Positions 36,948-46,442 are shown, numbered from the stretch's first letter. The stretch is 64,000 bases of DNA from Flammeovirga pacifica (GCF_000807855.2 NZ_JRYR02000001.1:3230054-3294053), one strand, 5' to 3'. A program made the numbers and translations. Notes: generated from the letters alone by a model not told the origin.

Positions 36948-37862
36948 CTATTTTTTAGAAATTTCTTTCTCTTTGTTCTTCTTCTTGATACTTATCAAAT
37001 ACACGCCTGAAAAAATTAAAGCTGCAGCAATAACCTGAACTATTTTGATCGTTTCATCAAAAACTAATATGGCTACAAATGTAGCTACCATCGGCTGAAA
37101 ATAGATATAGAAACTCGCTGTGCTAGCATTCACCACTCTCATCGCAATTGCATAAAATAAATAGGCCAAGAAGCTTGTAAAGACTATTGTATAACTAATA
37201 GCTCCCCAAATAGGTAAGGGAATACTTTCCCAATCCATGGTGTTAATATCGTTCCATGTCATGATTGTCACAAAAGGAAGTGCCAAGACAAACGTCCACT
37301 TTGTTACCGTAAAAGGATGATATTTAGCAAGAAGAGGTTTTGATATAATTAAATACACACTATACAGTGATGCATTAATAAGTACCATCATGTCTCCTTG
37401 AACAGATCCTGAATGAAATGCTATTCCATTAAGTCCAATCATTAGTACTGCTCCTATAAAACCTAATGAGATACCTACCACTTTTAGTGGTGTTACTTTC
37501 TCTTTCAGAAAAATAGAAGATAAAGTGAGGACAATAATTGGAGAAGAAACAACAATAACCGAGGCATTGATTGCACTAGTTTGTGCTAATCCTTCATAAA
37601 AAATTAATTGATTAAAACTCGCACCAAACAATGCTGCTAAAAGTAATCTACCAAAATCCTTCTTATCGGTTACCTTTTCTTTTACCGTAAAAAAATGTAA
37701 AAGAGAAAATAATATAGATCCTCCTAAAATCCTTAGAAAAATAAAAGCAAAAGGAGTAATAAACTCAGGCATTGCTAACTTTGATACTACAAAGTTACAG
37801 CCATAAATAATTGAAGCACCTACTAAAAATAAGTGTGCTTGAAGCTTAGAAATATGTGCCAT
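36948..37862 (-). CDS. EamA-family (DMT) transporter, copy B
   Basis: 304 residues, ten transmembrane segments, two EamA repeats, and a basic C-terminal tail (KKKNKEKEISKK). The N-terminus and the motifs INASVIVVSSPIIVLTLSS and VVNASTASFYIYFQPM closely match copy A, 67 bases downstream. It starts 3 bases after the end of the cytochrome b5-like gene, so these genes are read together. Confidence 0.9.
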   Translation of the reverse strand: MAHISKLQAHLFLVGASIIYGCNFVVSKLAMPEFITPFAFIFLRILGGSILFSLLHFFTVKEKVTDKKDFGRLLLAALFGASFNQLIFYEGLAQTSAINASVIVVSSPIIVLTLSSIFLKEKVTPLKVVGISLGFIGAVLMIGLNGIAFHSGSVQGDMMVLINASLYSVYLIISKPLLAKYHPFTVTKWTFVLALPFVTIMTWNDINTMDWESIPLPIWGAISYTIVFTSFLAYLFYAIAMRVVNASTASFYIYFQPMVATFVAILVFDETIKIVQVIAAALIFSGVYLISIKKKNKEKEISKK

Positions 37863-37865
37863 TAG

Positions 37866-38102
37866 TTAGTCTTCCAATTCTCCAATTGGATCAAATTTAT
37901 CAAAGACAAAAGCCGTATGAGGGGCATCTCTCATTTCAGGAGTTAAATCTTGCCCTGCCCAATGTTGATAATGTCTTCCTTCTCTCCATAGTCTAGACTT
38001 AGACATATCGTATACTTTTCCTTCGAAAGCAACCCATATTTCTTCTTTGTCTTGTCCGTTTCTGAGCGATAATTGGCTTCTAGTAATTTTTTGCATAGTC
38101 AT
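37866..38102 (-). CDS. Small cytochrome b5-like heme/steroid-binding protein
   Basis: 78 residues covering one cytochrome-b5-like domain: ITRSQLSLRNGQDKEEIWV, then FEGKVYDMSKSRLWREGRH, then the HAGQD-type loop (HYQHWAGQDLT) and APHTAF with the second histidine. These two histidine regions correspond to the heme-ligand sites of bacterial small b5 proteins. No signal peptide is present, so it is cytosolic. First gene ahead of the EamA pair, 3 bases apart. Confidence 0.8.
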   Translation of the reverse strand: MTMQKITRSQLSLRNGQDKEEIWVAFEGKVYDMSKSRLWREGRHYQHWAGQDLTPEMRDAPHTAFVFDKFDPIGELED

Positions 38103-38170
38103 AAAAAAATAGTGACTTTATTAATATTGAAAGTTAACAAAGCCACTATAAATATAGTTTTAGAATCTAA

Positions 38171-39064
38171 TTATTTAATAGGAACATTTACGTGACGTTC
38201 CGCATGGTAAGAAGAACGTACCAATGGACCAGATTCTACATATGTAATTCCTCTTTTTAATCCTTCCTCTCTTAAGAAGTCGAATTTGTCTGGGTGGATA
38301 TATTCGATTACCTCATGGTGCATTTTAGTGGGTTGTAAGTACTGACCTAAAGTCAATACGTGTAAACCTACTTCTGCTAGGTCATCCATTGCTCTAAAGA
38401 TTTGCTCATCGGTCTCACCTAAACCAAGCATGATACCTGTTTTAGAACGGCGACCTTCATCTACAATTCTTTTGATATGCTCTAAAGAACGATCATATTT
38501 AGCTTGAGGACGAACAGCTCTGTAAAGTTCTTTCACTGTTTCCATGTTATGTGAAATCACTTCTTGACCACCCTCTATCATTCTGTATAAAGCATCCCAA
38601 TTTTTTCTTGTATCAGGAATTAATGTTTCAATAGTAGTTTCAGGACAAAGTTTTTTTATCTCTACTACTGTTTGATACCAAATTTCTGCACCTCTATCTT
38701 TAAGTTCATCACGGTTTACTGAAGTTATTACCGCATGCTTCACTTCCATTTTATGAATAGCGTCTGCAACACGTTTTGGTTCCTCAGCATCGTACTCTGT
38801 AGGACGACCTGTAGCTACTGCACAGAACGAACAACCACGTGTACAAATATTACCAAGAATCATAAATGTTGCTGTACCTTCACCCCAACATTCACCCATG
38901 TTTGGACAGTTACCACTTTGGCAAATTGTATTCAAATTATGTTTGTCTACCAATTTACGAACGTTAGCGTACTCTTTCCCAATTGGCAACTTCACACGCA
39001 ACCAATCTGGTCTACGTTTAGGTTTATCTTTCTTCTCCGAAGAGATTACTGGTAGTTCTATCAT
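38171..39064 (-). CDS. lipA: Lipoyl synthase
   Basis: Radical SAM enzyme inserting two sulfurs into octanoyl groups of lipoyl domains. The auxiliary cluster motif C-x4-C-x5-C is at Cys48, Cys53 and Cys59. The radical SAM cluster CTRGCSFC is at Cys74, Cys78 and Cys81. The C-terminal RSSYHA serine that ligates the auxiliary cluster is present. 297 residues, normal length. LipB is not adjacent. Confidence 0.96.
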   Translation of the reverse strand: MIELPVISSEKKDKPKRRPDWLRVKLPIGKEYANVRKLVDKHNLNTICQSGNCPNMGECWGEGTATFMILGNICTRGCSFCAVATGRPTEYDAEEPKRVADAIHKMEVKHAVITSVNRDELKDRGAEIWYQTVVEIKKLCPETTIETLIPDTRKNWDALYRMIEGGQEVISHNMETVKELYRAVRPQAKYDRSLEHIKRIVDEGRRSKTGIMLGLGETDEQIFRAMDDLAEVGLHVLTLGQYLQPTKMHHEVIEYIHPDKFDFLREEGLKRGITYVESGPLVRSSYHAERHVNVPIK

Positions 39065-39344
39065 TTAATTTTTCGTTTTCTTGGTGTCCATAACGACACA
39101 ACTGCAAAAATACGAAGTTGTTTTTCAATAATGAAATCCTTCTTCAAAAAGCAACATTTTTATGGTGATATTAGTTAACCTTTATGAAAACAGCTCAGAT
39201 ATAGATGTTAATAATCAAATTCACCACCCTTAAGTGTTAATTTTTAAGAGAAAGACTGTTTGATTTATCGAATTCTTTTGATTAAAAACATCTATATGTT
39301 TGTTTTGCCAAATATTGTGATTGCGAATATAAAATTCTTACATA

Positions 39345-39941
39345 ATGGAAAATTCAACAACAAATAGATCTCATCAAAATATAACCATATATACAGAGGC
39401 AAATCCTAACCCAAATTCTATGAAGTTCATGTTGAGCTTCATGTTATTACAAGGTGGAGAAAGCTATGATTTCCCTAGTATTGAAGAAGCTGCTGTTTCT
39501 CCTTTAGCCAAAGAGTTATTTGGTTTCGAAGAAGTAGAAAGAGTTTTCTATATGAGTAATTTCATTACTATCACTAAAAAAGAAGGATCATCAGATTGGA
39601 TGGAAATCATTCCAAAATTCAAGGAGTTCCTTACGCAATACTTCGAAGCTGAAAAGCCAATCTTTGAAGATGTTGCAGAAACAATTGTAGAATCAGCTGA
39701 TTCTGAAGCAGTGAAAAAAATCAAAGGTGTTTTAGAAGAATACATCGCTCCAGCAGTAGAAACGGATGGTGGTGCTATTAAATTTCACTCTTTCGATGAA
39801 GAAACTGGTGTTGTGAAGGTTTTACTTCAAGGTGCTTGTTCTGGATGTCCGTCATCTACATTTACTTTAAAAATGAGCATCGAAAACTTACTGAAGAAAA
39901 TGGTTCCTCAAGTAACTGAAGTAGTTGCTGAAGGTGTTTAA
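39345..39941 (+). CDS. Nfu/NifU-family iron-sulfur cluster carrier
   Basis: 198 residues: an N-terminal Nfu_N scaffold domain (about 12-100: TEANPNPNSMKFML) and a C-terminal NifU domain (about 115-195) with EYIAPAVETDGGAIKF and the cluster-binding CSGCPSS. Nfu proteins deliver 4Fe-4S clusters to targets such as lipoyl synthase, encoded divergently 280 bases away. A candidate -7 element TATGTTTG lies at 39295-39302. Confidence 0.93.
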   Translation: MENSTTNRSHQNITIYTEANPNPNSMKFMLSFMLLQGGESYDFPSIEEAAVSPLAKELFGFEEVERVFYMSNFITITKKEGSSDWMEIIPKFKEFLTQYFEAEKPIFEDVAETIVESADSEAVKKIKGVLEEYIAPAVETDGGAIKFHSFDEETGVVKVLLQGACSGCPSSTFTLKMSIENLLKKMVPQVTEVVAEGV

Positions 39942-40028
39942 TAAAATATAACTGATTGATAAGATCATTCTTTTAATGCGATATTCTAATTAAATTAGGG
40001 TATCGCATTTTTCTTTAAAAACAAAACA

Positions 40029-40571
40029 ATGGAAAATAGAAATATAGTATTTATTGCTAAAAGTTTGGATGGATATATTGCTGGACCAAACGGTGAATTA
40101 GAATTTTTAAATAGTGTTCCAAATCCTGATCAAGAAGATGTAGGTTTTCTACCTTTAATGGATCGTATTGATGCATTAGTAATGGGCAGAAACACTTTTA
40201 CAATGGTCTGTAACTTTGGCGGTGAATGGCCTTATTCTAAACCCGTTTTTGTTTTATCGAATACTCTACAAGAAATTCCTGAAGAATTTCAAGATAAAGC
40301 CATTATTGTTAATGGTGAATTGACAGACCTTGTTGCCGATCTTAACTCTGAAGGGTTCCATAAATTATATATTGACGGAGGAGCCACGGTACAAAGTTTC
40401 TTAAAGGAAGACCTTATTGATGAAATGGTGATTTCTACTATTCCTATATTAATCGGTGAAGGCGTACCCTTATTTGGTAGCTTACCTAAATATATGATGT
40501 GGAATCATGTGGAATCAAAAGTCTTATTAGGGCAAATAACACAAGATACTTATTATAGAAATAGAGGATAA
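40029..40571 (+). CDS. Dihydrofolate reductase family (RibD-C-like) protein
   Basis: 180 residues of the DHFR/RibD_C fold: NIVFIAKSLDGYIAGPNGELEFL at the start, ALVMGRNTF and KPVFVLSNTL in the middle, and LYIDGGATVQSFL (NADPH-loop equivalent) with IPILIGEGVPLFG near the end. These 'YwjB/YyaP-type' reductases have unproven substrates and are distinct from FolA. An 87-base gap from nfu; a terminator follows. Confidence 0.88.
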   Translation: MENRNIVFIAKSLDGYIAGPNGELEFLNSVPNPDQEDVGFLPLMDRIDALVMGRNTFTMVCNFGGEWPYSKPVFVLSNTLQEIPEEFQDKAIIVNGELTDLVADLNSEGFHKLYIDGGATVQSFLKEDLIDEMVISTIPILIGEGVPLFGSLPKYMMWNHVESKVLLGQITQDTYYRNRG

Positions 40572-40572
40572 A

Positions 40573-40614
40573 TAAAAAGTCCAATTGAATCTCTAAGTTC
40601 AATTGGACTTTTTA
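40573..40614. terminator. Bidirectional terminator
   Basis: A perfect 16-bp stem (40574-40589 with 40598-40613) with an 8-base loop and T/A flanks, between the convergent DHFR-family and DUF3124 genes. Confidence 0.9.
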
Positions 40615-41157
40615 TTATTGTTTTATTTCTTGGGCACTTGAGGTAAAAGCAAAACCATGTTGACCTATATAACCTAAATTTACGGCCTCTATAATTGGTT
40701 TATTCTTTAATTCTTGAGGAGCTCCATATTCTACAATAAAATTAGCTCCTGCCCCGCTTACCTTTTCTCTAAACTCTACAATATATTCAGCAGAACCTAG
40801 TGGCTTTATTTCTAAATTTCTTTTTAAATAGTTTTTCAAAAGATTACCATCACTATCATAATAATCAATTTTAGTAAAGTAGATACTTTCTGTTGGACTG
40901 GTATTTCTAAGGCTTAATACTACAGTAAAGTAGATTTTACTTTTTCCAGATTGATGATAAAGATTAGAATAAGAAGATACATAAAACGATTTTTTACCTA
41001 CTAATTCTGGAGTATCTTTTTGATCCACATAGTGTAAACTCTTTCTTGAAGTTTCTAAGTGAATTTCTTCCACTTTTTTTGTATTGTCTTGAGGAGTACA
41101 ATTCATCATCAAAGATGATAATATTCCCAATACGATTATTTTTATTATCTTTTGCAT
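40615..41157 (-). CDS. DUF3124 lipoprotein, copy A
   Basis: 180 residues with lipobox MMNC (Cys20). DUF3124 follows: GKKSFYVSSYSNLYHQ, LSLRNTSPTESIYFTKIDYY, then GSAEYIVEF, FIVEYGAP and the conserved end PIIEAVNLGYIGQHGFAF. The paralogue at 55297 is near the other side of the island. The function of DUF3124 is unknown; the fold looks like an immunoglobulin-like beta sandwich. No copy of the island operator lies directly upstream. Confidence 0.85.
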   Translation of the reverse strand: MQKIIKIIVLGILSSLMMNCTPQDNTKKVEEIHLETSRKSLHYVDQKDTPELVGKKSFYVSSYSNLYHQSGKSKIYFTVVLSLRNTSPTESIYFTKIDYYDSDGNLLKNYLKRNLEIKPLGSAEYIVEFREKVSGAGANFIVEYGAPQELKNKPIIEAVNLGYIGQHGFAFTSSAQEIKQ

Positions 41158-41188
41158 AAATTATTTTTTTACAACTTGAATTTAGTCA

Positions 41189-41229
41189 AAAAAAATAAGA
41201 GTGATGATCAAAAATTGATATCACTCTTG
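41189..41229 (-). terminator. Terminator of DUF1254 copy A
   Basis: Stem AAGAGTGAT/ATCACTCTT extended by ATCAA/TTGAT with one bulge (41198-41229). A T run follows on the minus strand. Confidence 0.82.
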
Positions 41230-41258
41230 TGATTTATTTTATTAGGGTATTAGAAACT

Positions 41259-42287
41259 CTATTTGGCCGTAGAATTTACTTTTTCACCTTTCGGTAATTT
41301 ATACTCACCATTCAATACAGATTGACCTGGCTCGTAGATTCTTAATAAGTAGTTCCAACCATCTGCTGGTGCATCTAATCTGTTGGAAACATCACCTACT
41401 TGCTCTTCTGAACCGAAGTAAACTGTAAAAGTTCCGTCATCATTTAATGTTACATTTGATGAATTAACAATGTTGTTATCTGATTCCATATAACCATCAG
41501 CATTATAAACTGTGATAGACCAGAATCCTGTATTTTCAGGTACTTCAAATGTCGATTTATAAGAAGCTCCTTTCTCAACATCTTCACCAAAAATTAGGTA
41601 AGTTGCTGCCTCCTCTGGAAGTAAACCCCATCCTGCTGCAGTTGCAATGTGTCTTGTTTCCTCATTTACTTCTCCTCTTTTACCTTGCATTCCGTCGAAG
41701 CTGTCATAATTTAATGCATCGCTTACATATTGTGCTCTAACGTCAGCTAAAGACTCTAAATCCCAGTTATGCTGAGGGAATGACTCATTGGATTTTGAAA
41801 CTGCTGTAAATTGATTTTGTAAATCATTGATATATTGAATTTCTTGTGGATCTAATGGATCAATGACTTGAATTCTTAAGATTAGGTAAACAAAATCTGT
41901 TTCTGCTGGTGCTAATTCATAAGTTCCAGGTTTATTGAATATATCTAAAGTATAGTGATCGTTATCCATGACTTGAATTGTAGCATATCTACCATCTGTT
42001 TCAGGATATGTGATTGTTAATCCTTCTTTGTTATCCCAAACACTTCCGCTGTATAACACATCACGGTTCATTCTAATTACCGTTTGTTTATCTAACTGTG
42101 TAATATTTCTAAAGTGATAATAGGTATTTGATTCTCCTTCTGCATTATTGATAATTGCTTGATACATAAAGTCTGATTCTGCTCTATTGAAGGTCTCTGG
42201 TGTAACTTTGATTGAAGTATCATTTTGAGCAGTTGCTACTGAAGCGAAGGCCATTAAACCGGCAACAAGGGAATAGATCTTTTTCAT
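41259..42287 (-). CDS. DUF1254/DUF1214 exported protein, copy A
   Basis: 342 residues with signal peptide ending SVATAQ (about residue 21). The DUF1254 part (about 30-150) has NRDVLYSGSVWDNKEGLTITYPETDGRY. The DUF1214 part (about 215-340) has KSTFEVPENTGFWSITVYNADGYM and a final GEYKLP. Closest in the window is copy C at 51834. The proteins are periplasmic or surface and their activity is largely unproven. Its promoter carries the island operator at 42320-42384. Confidence 0.85.
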   Translation of the reverse strand: MKKIYSLVAGLMAFASVATAQNDTSIKVTPETFNRAESDFMYQAIINNAEGESNTYYHFRNITQLDKQTVIRMNRDVLYSGSVWDNKEGLTITYPETDGRYATIQVMDNDHYTLDIFNKPGTYELAPAETDFVYLILRIQVIDPLDPQEIQYINDLQNQFTAVSKSNESFPQHNWDLESLADVRAQYVSDALNYDSFDGMQGKRGEVNEETRHIATAAGWGLLPEEAATYLIFGEDVEKGASYKSTFEVPENTGFWSITVYNADGYMESDNNIVNSSNVTLNDDGTFTVYFGSEEQVGDVSNRLDAPADGWNYLLRIYEPGQSVLNGEYKLPKGEKVNSTAK

Positions 42288-42319
42288 TTTTTCGTTATTT
42301 AATTTGTGAAAGATAACTA

Positions 42320-42384
42320 CTATAACGCCATTTTATTTCCTCATAATGATAAGCTAATGTAAAAAAATAACTAAAAATAGGAAT
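42320..42384 (-). promoter_or_regulatory. Island three-box operator, site 1
   Basis: On the minus strand: box 1 ATTCCTATTTTTAGTTAT (42367-42384), 15 bases, box 2 TATCATTAT (42343-42351), 14 bases, box 3 GCGTTATAG (42320-42328). Box 3 ends 32 bases before the DUF1254 copy A start. One of seven equivalent elements. Confidence 0.7.
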
Positions 42385-42446
42385 TGTATATTTTCTAAAA
42401 AAAAGAGAAGAAATAATCTAATTATGAGCATCATACATATTATGTA

Positions 42447-42488
42447 AAAACCCCTTAGATAAGTAATACATCACTTATCTAAGGGGTT
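42447..42488 (-). terminator. Hairpin after DUF1254 copy B
   Basis: A perfect 16-bp stem AACCCCTTAGATAAGT/ACTTATCTAAGGGGTT with an 8-base loop (42449-42488). The T tract on the minus strand is short. Confidence 0.75.
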
Positions 42489-42508
42489 AGCTTGATTTTA
42501 ATTTTTAT

Positions 42509-44050
42509 TTATTCTTCAATTACAAAGTCTCCTGGTTTCCACGTCTTATCAAACCAAGGCTCTAATGGGCCGTATAATCGGGCGATACAACTAAAACTTT
42601 TTCCAGGAATAGTTTGTACCCAATTATTCTCTTTTCCTACTGGAGGTTCAGCTGAAAACCAAATTGTATATGAGCCATCTTTATTTTGTTCTAAACCTTC
42701 TTGGAAACTATCCATACCGGCAGCTCTTTGATTTGTTTCTAACAGGCTTCTATGTTGATTAGAATAAACTGTAAATGACCAAAAATCTTTTGCAGGAACT
42801 GGTCCTGGTAACGTTACAGAATATACTTTATCACCTGATAAAGTTTCTCCGTTAGAATCTTGAGCCGTAAATACATACGAAGAACCAACACCTACTTGAG
42901 ATTTAGCCATTGCTGGAGTTACACCAATAGCCATATAATGCATGAATGTTCTCCAATCTGTAACGATAGTATTATTCACATCTCTAAACTCATGATTTTC
43001 AGGAGCATATGGAGAGAACCATTGACGGTCATCATAGAAATAAAGACGACGGTCACGCGGTTTAAAACTTACTGCTCTTGAAGTGGCATTACCTACCGCT
43101 GCTGCTTCTACTAAAATTTCTTTCATTCTTGCATCAGGATTGAATTCTTCTCCTTTTACAATACCAATACCTTCCCATAATGCTGCATTCCCTTCTCCAA
43201 ATGCCCCCTGATCTTCATATTGAATAGCAGCATTTAGTTCTTCATAAAACTCAAAATTATTAGCGTGAATAGTATTATATTGTTTACCTGTCAGATCAAC
43301 AAAATGTTGTTCGGGTACAGATTCTGCCTTTGAATATGGATATAATTTCCAATTGGCCTCTACATGTTTCACAGTCTTAGGAATATCTCTATCGATAACA
43401 AAAGCCCTCATTAACAAGCCATTTCTATAAGTGGGCGTGTGTACAATATGGTAACCTTCATTAGGTAATTCTCCTTTATATCCAGGAGGAACAAAAAGGT
43501 ATTTCCCTCCTTTACCTTGATCAGCACCTGTAAATCCAACATCTGCAACAAAGCGGAAGTAAGCGTCCATTACAGGACCTAAAACACCTGATGGAACTTC
43601 CAATACCGTAGGGCCTTCTTTTACATTAATTTCTGCAATGCCATAAAGAGTTGTTGTATTTGGTGTTAACCATAATGACCTTGCATCAAACATATCTTTG
43701 TAAATACCTAAACTATAAGTATCCATTCCTGTTTGTTTCATTCCCTCTAAATAACCATACATAGAAGCAGCAGGAACACCCACCATAAAAGATTCTACAC
43801 CTCTGTAGAAATCCATATTATCATACAGTTTTTCTACTGTTTTATCTGTTGGTACGCCGTCTTCAAAGTTCAATGTTCCTAATTGACGAGTTTCTACAAC
43901 ATCAGGTGTCAGAATTTTTTCTGGAACATCTGCTTTATACTTAATATCTTGAGCTTCAGCTAAAGGTCCCATAATACTAAAAAAGAATAACATTGAAACT
44001 TTTGAAAGTTTGTTCCAAATTGTTGAAGTGAGTAGATTATTTTTTTTCAT
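42509..44050 (-). CDS. DUF1254/DUF1214 exported protein, long copy B
   Basis: 513 residues with an N-terminal signal sequence (about 15-34, SMLFFFSIMGPLAEAQ). A DUF1254 region spans about 75-225 (YGIAEINVKEGPTVLEVPSG, FRFVADVGFTGADQGKG). The DUF1214 region lies near the end (FWSFTVYSNQHRSLLETNQR, NKDGSYTIWFSAEPPVGKE). It is longer than copies A and C and of a different subfamily, closer to the proteobacterial DUF1254 proteins. Driven from operator site 2. Confidence 0.85.
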   Translation of the reverse strand: MKKNNLLTSTIWNKLSKVSMLFFFSIMGPLAEAQDIKYKADVPEKILTPDVVETRQLGTLNFEDGVPTDKTVEKLYDNMDFYRGVESFMVGVPAASMYGYLEGMKQTGMDTYSLGIYKDMFDARSLWLTPNTTTLYGIAEINVKEGPTVLEVPSGVLGPVMDAYFRFVADVGFTGADQGKGGKYLFVPPGYKGELPNEGYHIVHTPTYRNGLLMRAFVIDRDIPKTVKHVEANWKLYPYSKAESVPEQHFVDLTGKQYNTIHANNFEFYEELNAAIQYEDQGAFGEGNAALWEGIGIVKGEEFNPDARMKEILVEAAAVGNATSRAVSFKPRDRRLYFYDDRQWFSPYAPENHEFRDVNNTIVTDWRTFMHYMAIGVTPAMAKSQVGVGSSYVFTAQDSNGETLSGDKVYSVTLPGPVPAKDFWSFTVYSNQHRSLLETNQRAAGMDSFQEGLEQNKDGSYTIWFSAEPPVGKENNWVQTIPGKSFSCIARLYGPLEPWFDKTWKPGDFVIEE

Positions 44051-44080
44051 TGTTTTTTTATTTTTTTGAAAACATAACTA

Positions 44081-44160
44081 CTCTAACGCCATTACAATTC
44101 TTTAAAATGACAGGGTATTGTAAAAAAATAACTAAAAATAGGAATTGTATTTTTAGTTAC
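44081..44160 (-). promoter_or_regulatory. Island three-box operator, site 2, with palindromic arm
   Basis: On the minus strand: box 1 ATTCCTATTTTTAGTTAT (44128-44145), 15 bases, box 2 TGTCATTTT (44104-44112), 14 bases, box 3 GCGTTAGAG (44081-44089), 30 bases before the start of copy B. Next to box 1, TATTTTTAGTTA runs on the plus strand to about 44159. It makes a perfect 12-bp inverted repeat with box 1 across 7 bases and points toward the divergent lipoprotein gene. Confidence 0.7.
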
Positions 44161-44340
44161 TGATAACATTACTCATAAGCTTCTCTTTTCCCTATATAAG
44201 GTATACTTAATAGTGGTGAGTAGTACTCTTTGTTACTATTCCGATTTTTGATCATTCTTTTGATGAAACTTGACATTTTTAGCTATCCACTTTCCCGTTT
44301 ACAAAAACATACTTCACAACTTTCATCAGTCAAAAAGAAA

Positions 44341-44742
44341 ATGAAAAACATCTTATTAATTGCTTCTACAGCTTTACTTTCTCTATACCTTTTCAATTCA
44401 TGTAAATCACAGAAAAGGTTATTCATAGAAGAACTTCAAAATGAAATTCCTAAAGATGAAGAGGAAAAAGTCAACGTCAATGTTATGCACAAAGGGTCTA
44501 CCATCATTTTTGAAATAGAACCTATTGGTGTTGAATATTCTTACACATCTGTAAAAATGTTTGAATTATTGGCTAATGCTATCATGTCAAATAATATCTC
44601 AATAGGTAAAGATTCTGCTCTTTATGGAGGTATAGATCATTTCGATAACTATAAAGTCTTTGTAAAGTTTACCGATAAAAAAATATTCATTGGAGAGCGC
44701 CCTTTAACCTATGAGGCTGAATTATCCACTGCTATAAATTAA
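44341..44742 (+). CDS. Small lipoprotein, unknown
   Basis: 133 residues from the ATG at 44341, which opens a proper lipoprotein signal (LLIASTALLSLYLFNSC, Cys20). The frame extends upstream to a TTG at 44230 but that part is not signal-like. The mature part has alternating strands (VNVNVMHKGSTIIFEIEP) and no known domain. It is followed by hdeD after 41 bases and is transcribed divergently from DUF1254 copy B across operator site 2. Confidence 0.7.
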   Translation: MKNILLIASTALLSLYLFNSCKSQKRLFIEELQNEIPKDEEEKVNVNVMHKGSTIIFEIEPIGVEYSYTSVKMFELLANAIMSNNISIGKDSALYGGIDHFDNYKVFVKFTDKKIFIGERPLTYEAELSTAIN

Positions 44743-44783
44743 AAATCTAATCATTTTATTATCATATTAAAAATTACATCATC

Positions 44784-45533
44784 ATGTTTAAAAATTTAAA
44801 ATCGTCTATTAATCACTGGTACTTATTACTAATTGCAGGTATTTTGTTTATTGTTGGAGGAGTACTCACCTTTACCTTCCCTATAGTTAGTTACATTACT
44901 TTAGCCACCGTTTTTGCTTACTTATTTTTAATAGAAGGAGTTTCAGAAATGATATTCGCTATTGCAAATAGAAAAGAAATAAAAGGTTGGGGCTGGACAT
45001 TATTTTACGGTCTTCTTTCTTTCGTAATTGGTGTTTATTTAATTCTAAATCCAGGACTTTCTGCTGCAACAATGCCAGTATATTTAGGCTTTTTCTTTAT
45101 GGCTAAATCTTTAGTAGGAATAGCGATAGGAGGTAAAATACAGAAAGATTTTGGCTTAGGAGGACACCTTATTGCTGTTGGTATTGTTGGAATTATTTTA
45201 TCTACCATACTCATTGTAAATCCAATATTTGCTGGTTTCACCATTTTATTAACTACTGGTATTGTACTGATTTCATCAGGAGTATATAGCTTTTTACTCG
45301 GGTTAAGGTTTAGAACCTTAAATCAATTAATGAAACAGAAAAAGCAATCTAATTCTGATAAAAAACAGGAAAAGACATCAGAAGAAACAGTAAAAGATAA
45401 AAGTAATAATGAGGTAAAAACAGTTGATAACGAAGAAACTGAAATAAAAGAAAATAATGTAGAAGTTGTAGTTGCTGAAGAAGTGACTGAAGAAAAAGAT
45501 GCTTCAAAGAAAGATAATGTTATCCACCTATAA
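44784..45533 (+). CDS. HdeD-like DUF308 membrane protein
   Basis: 249 residues: six transmembrane segments within residues 14-175 in the HdeD/DUF308 pattern (HWYLLLIAGILFIVGGVL, FYGLLSFVIGVYLILNPG). A strongly charged cytoplasmic tail of about 65 residues rich in K and E follows (190-249). E. coli HdeD is linked to acid resistance, but the family function is not established. The tail is an unusual addition. It forms a likely operon with the lipoprotein before and the dehydrogenase 12 bases after. Confidence 0.8.
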   Translation: MFKNLKSSINHWYLLLIAGILFIVGGVLTFTFPIVSYITLATVFAYLFLIEGVSEMIFAIANRKEIKGWGWTLFYGLLSFVIGVYLILNPGLSAATMPVYLGFFFMAKSLVGIAIGGKIQKDFGLGGHLIAVGIVGIILSTILIVNPIFAGFTILLTTGIVLISSGVYSFLLGLRFRTLNQLMKQKKQSNSDKKQEKTSEETVKDKSNNEVKTVDNEETEIKENNVEVVVAEEVTEEKDASKKDNVIHL

Positions 45534-45545
45534 ACTGAATAAACC

Positions 45546-46442
45546 ATGGAAATTAGAAAAATAATGATTGCTGGAGGTGGTAACCTTGGCTCTCAAGTCG
45601 CTTGGCAGTGTGCAGTAAAAGGATTTAATGTTGTGGTATACGATGCTTTTGAACAAGGAATTGAAAGAAGTAAAGCTTACCATTTACAATTTGCTCAGTT
45701 ATTTATGGATGAAAAAGGAATGACTGAAAAAATGAAGGAGAATACATTCCAAAGAATCAGATATACGACTAATTTAGAAGAAGCTGTTCATGATATTGAC
45801 CTTGTGAATGAGTCGATTCCAGAGAATGTCAAAATCAAGAAAAGTTTTTACATGGAGCTATCTAAATATGCTCCTAAAAAGACGATTTTTACCACAAATT
45901 CTTCTGCTACATTACCGAGTGATTATGCTTTATATACGGATCGTCCAGAAAAGTTTCTTGCTTTACATTTTGCTAATGGAATTTGGGATGCAAACATAGG
46001 AGAGGTGATGGGACACAAAGATACTGCTCCTCAAATTTTTGAAAGAGTAATAAAATTTGCCAAAGAAATCGGTATGGTTCCTATCCCTATCTATAAAGAA
46101 CAAAATGGTTATATCATCAATTCCCTGCTTATTCCTATCTTAAAAGCGAGTGTAGACTTATTGAAAAATAATGTCTCTGATATTGAAAGTATTGATAAAA
46201 CCTGGATGATTTGCACCGATACAGAAGCTGGTCCTTTAGGCATTATCGACTTAATAGGTATGAAAACAGTTTATAATATCTATAAGTTTATTGGTGAGCA
46301 AAATAATGATCAAAAAGCCATTGACCGTGCAGAATACCTCAAAGAGAATTATATAGACTTAGGTAAAATGGGCGTTTCTTCAGGAGAAGGTTTTTATAAA
46401 TATCCTAACCCGGCCTTTAGAGATCCTTCATTTTTGAGTTAA
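45546..46442 (+). CDS. 3-hydroxyacyl-CoA dehydrogenase family protein
   Basis: 298 residues. An NAD-binding domain has the Rossmann motif IAGGGNLGSQVA at about 8-19, with the DLVNESIPENVKIKK and TNSSATLPS segments of the family. The C-terminal domain has GYIINSLLIPIL and GPLGIIDLIGMKTV. It oxidises a 3-hydroxyacyl-CoA or a related hydroxy acid; the exact substrate is unknown. It is the only clear cytosolic metabolic enzyme in the island. A terminator follows. Confidence 0.9.
   Translation: MEIRKIMIAGGGNLGSQVAWQCAVKGFNVVVYDAFEQGIERSKAYHLQFAQLFMDEKGMTEKMKENTFQRIRYTTNLEEAVHDIDLVNESIPENVKIKKSFYMELSKYAPKKTIFTTNSSATLPSDYALYTDRPEKFLALHFANGIWDANIGEVMGHKDTAPQIFERVIKFAKEIGMVPIPIYKEQNGYIINSLLIPILKASVDLLKNNVSDIESIDKTWMICTDTEAGPLGIIDLIGMKTVYNIYKFIGEQNNDQKAIDRAEYLKENYIDLGKMGVSSGEGFYKYPNPAFRDPSFLS

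Noticed and set aside
44230-44340. TTG start of the small lipoprotein
   Set aside because: The upstream 37 codons hide the lipoprotein signal, which begins properly at the ATG at 44341.
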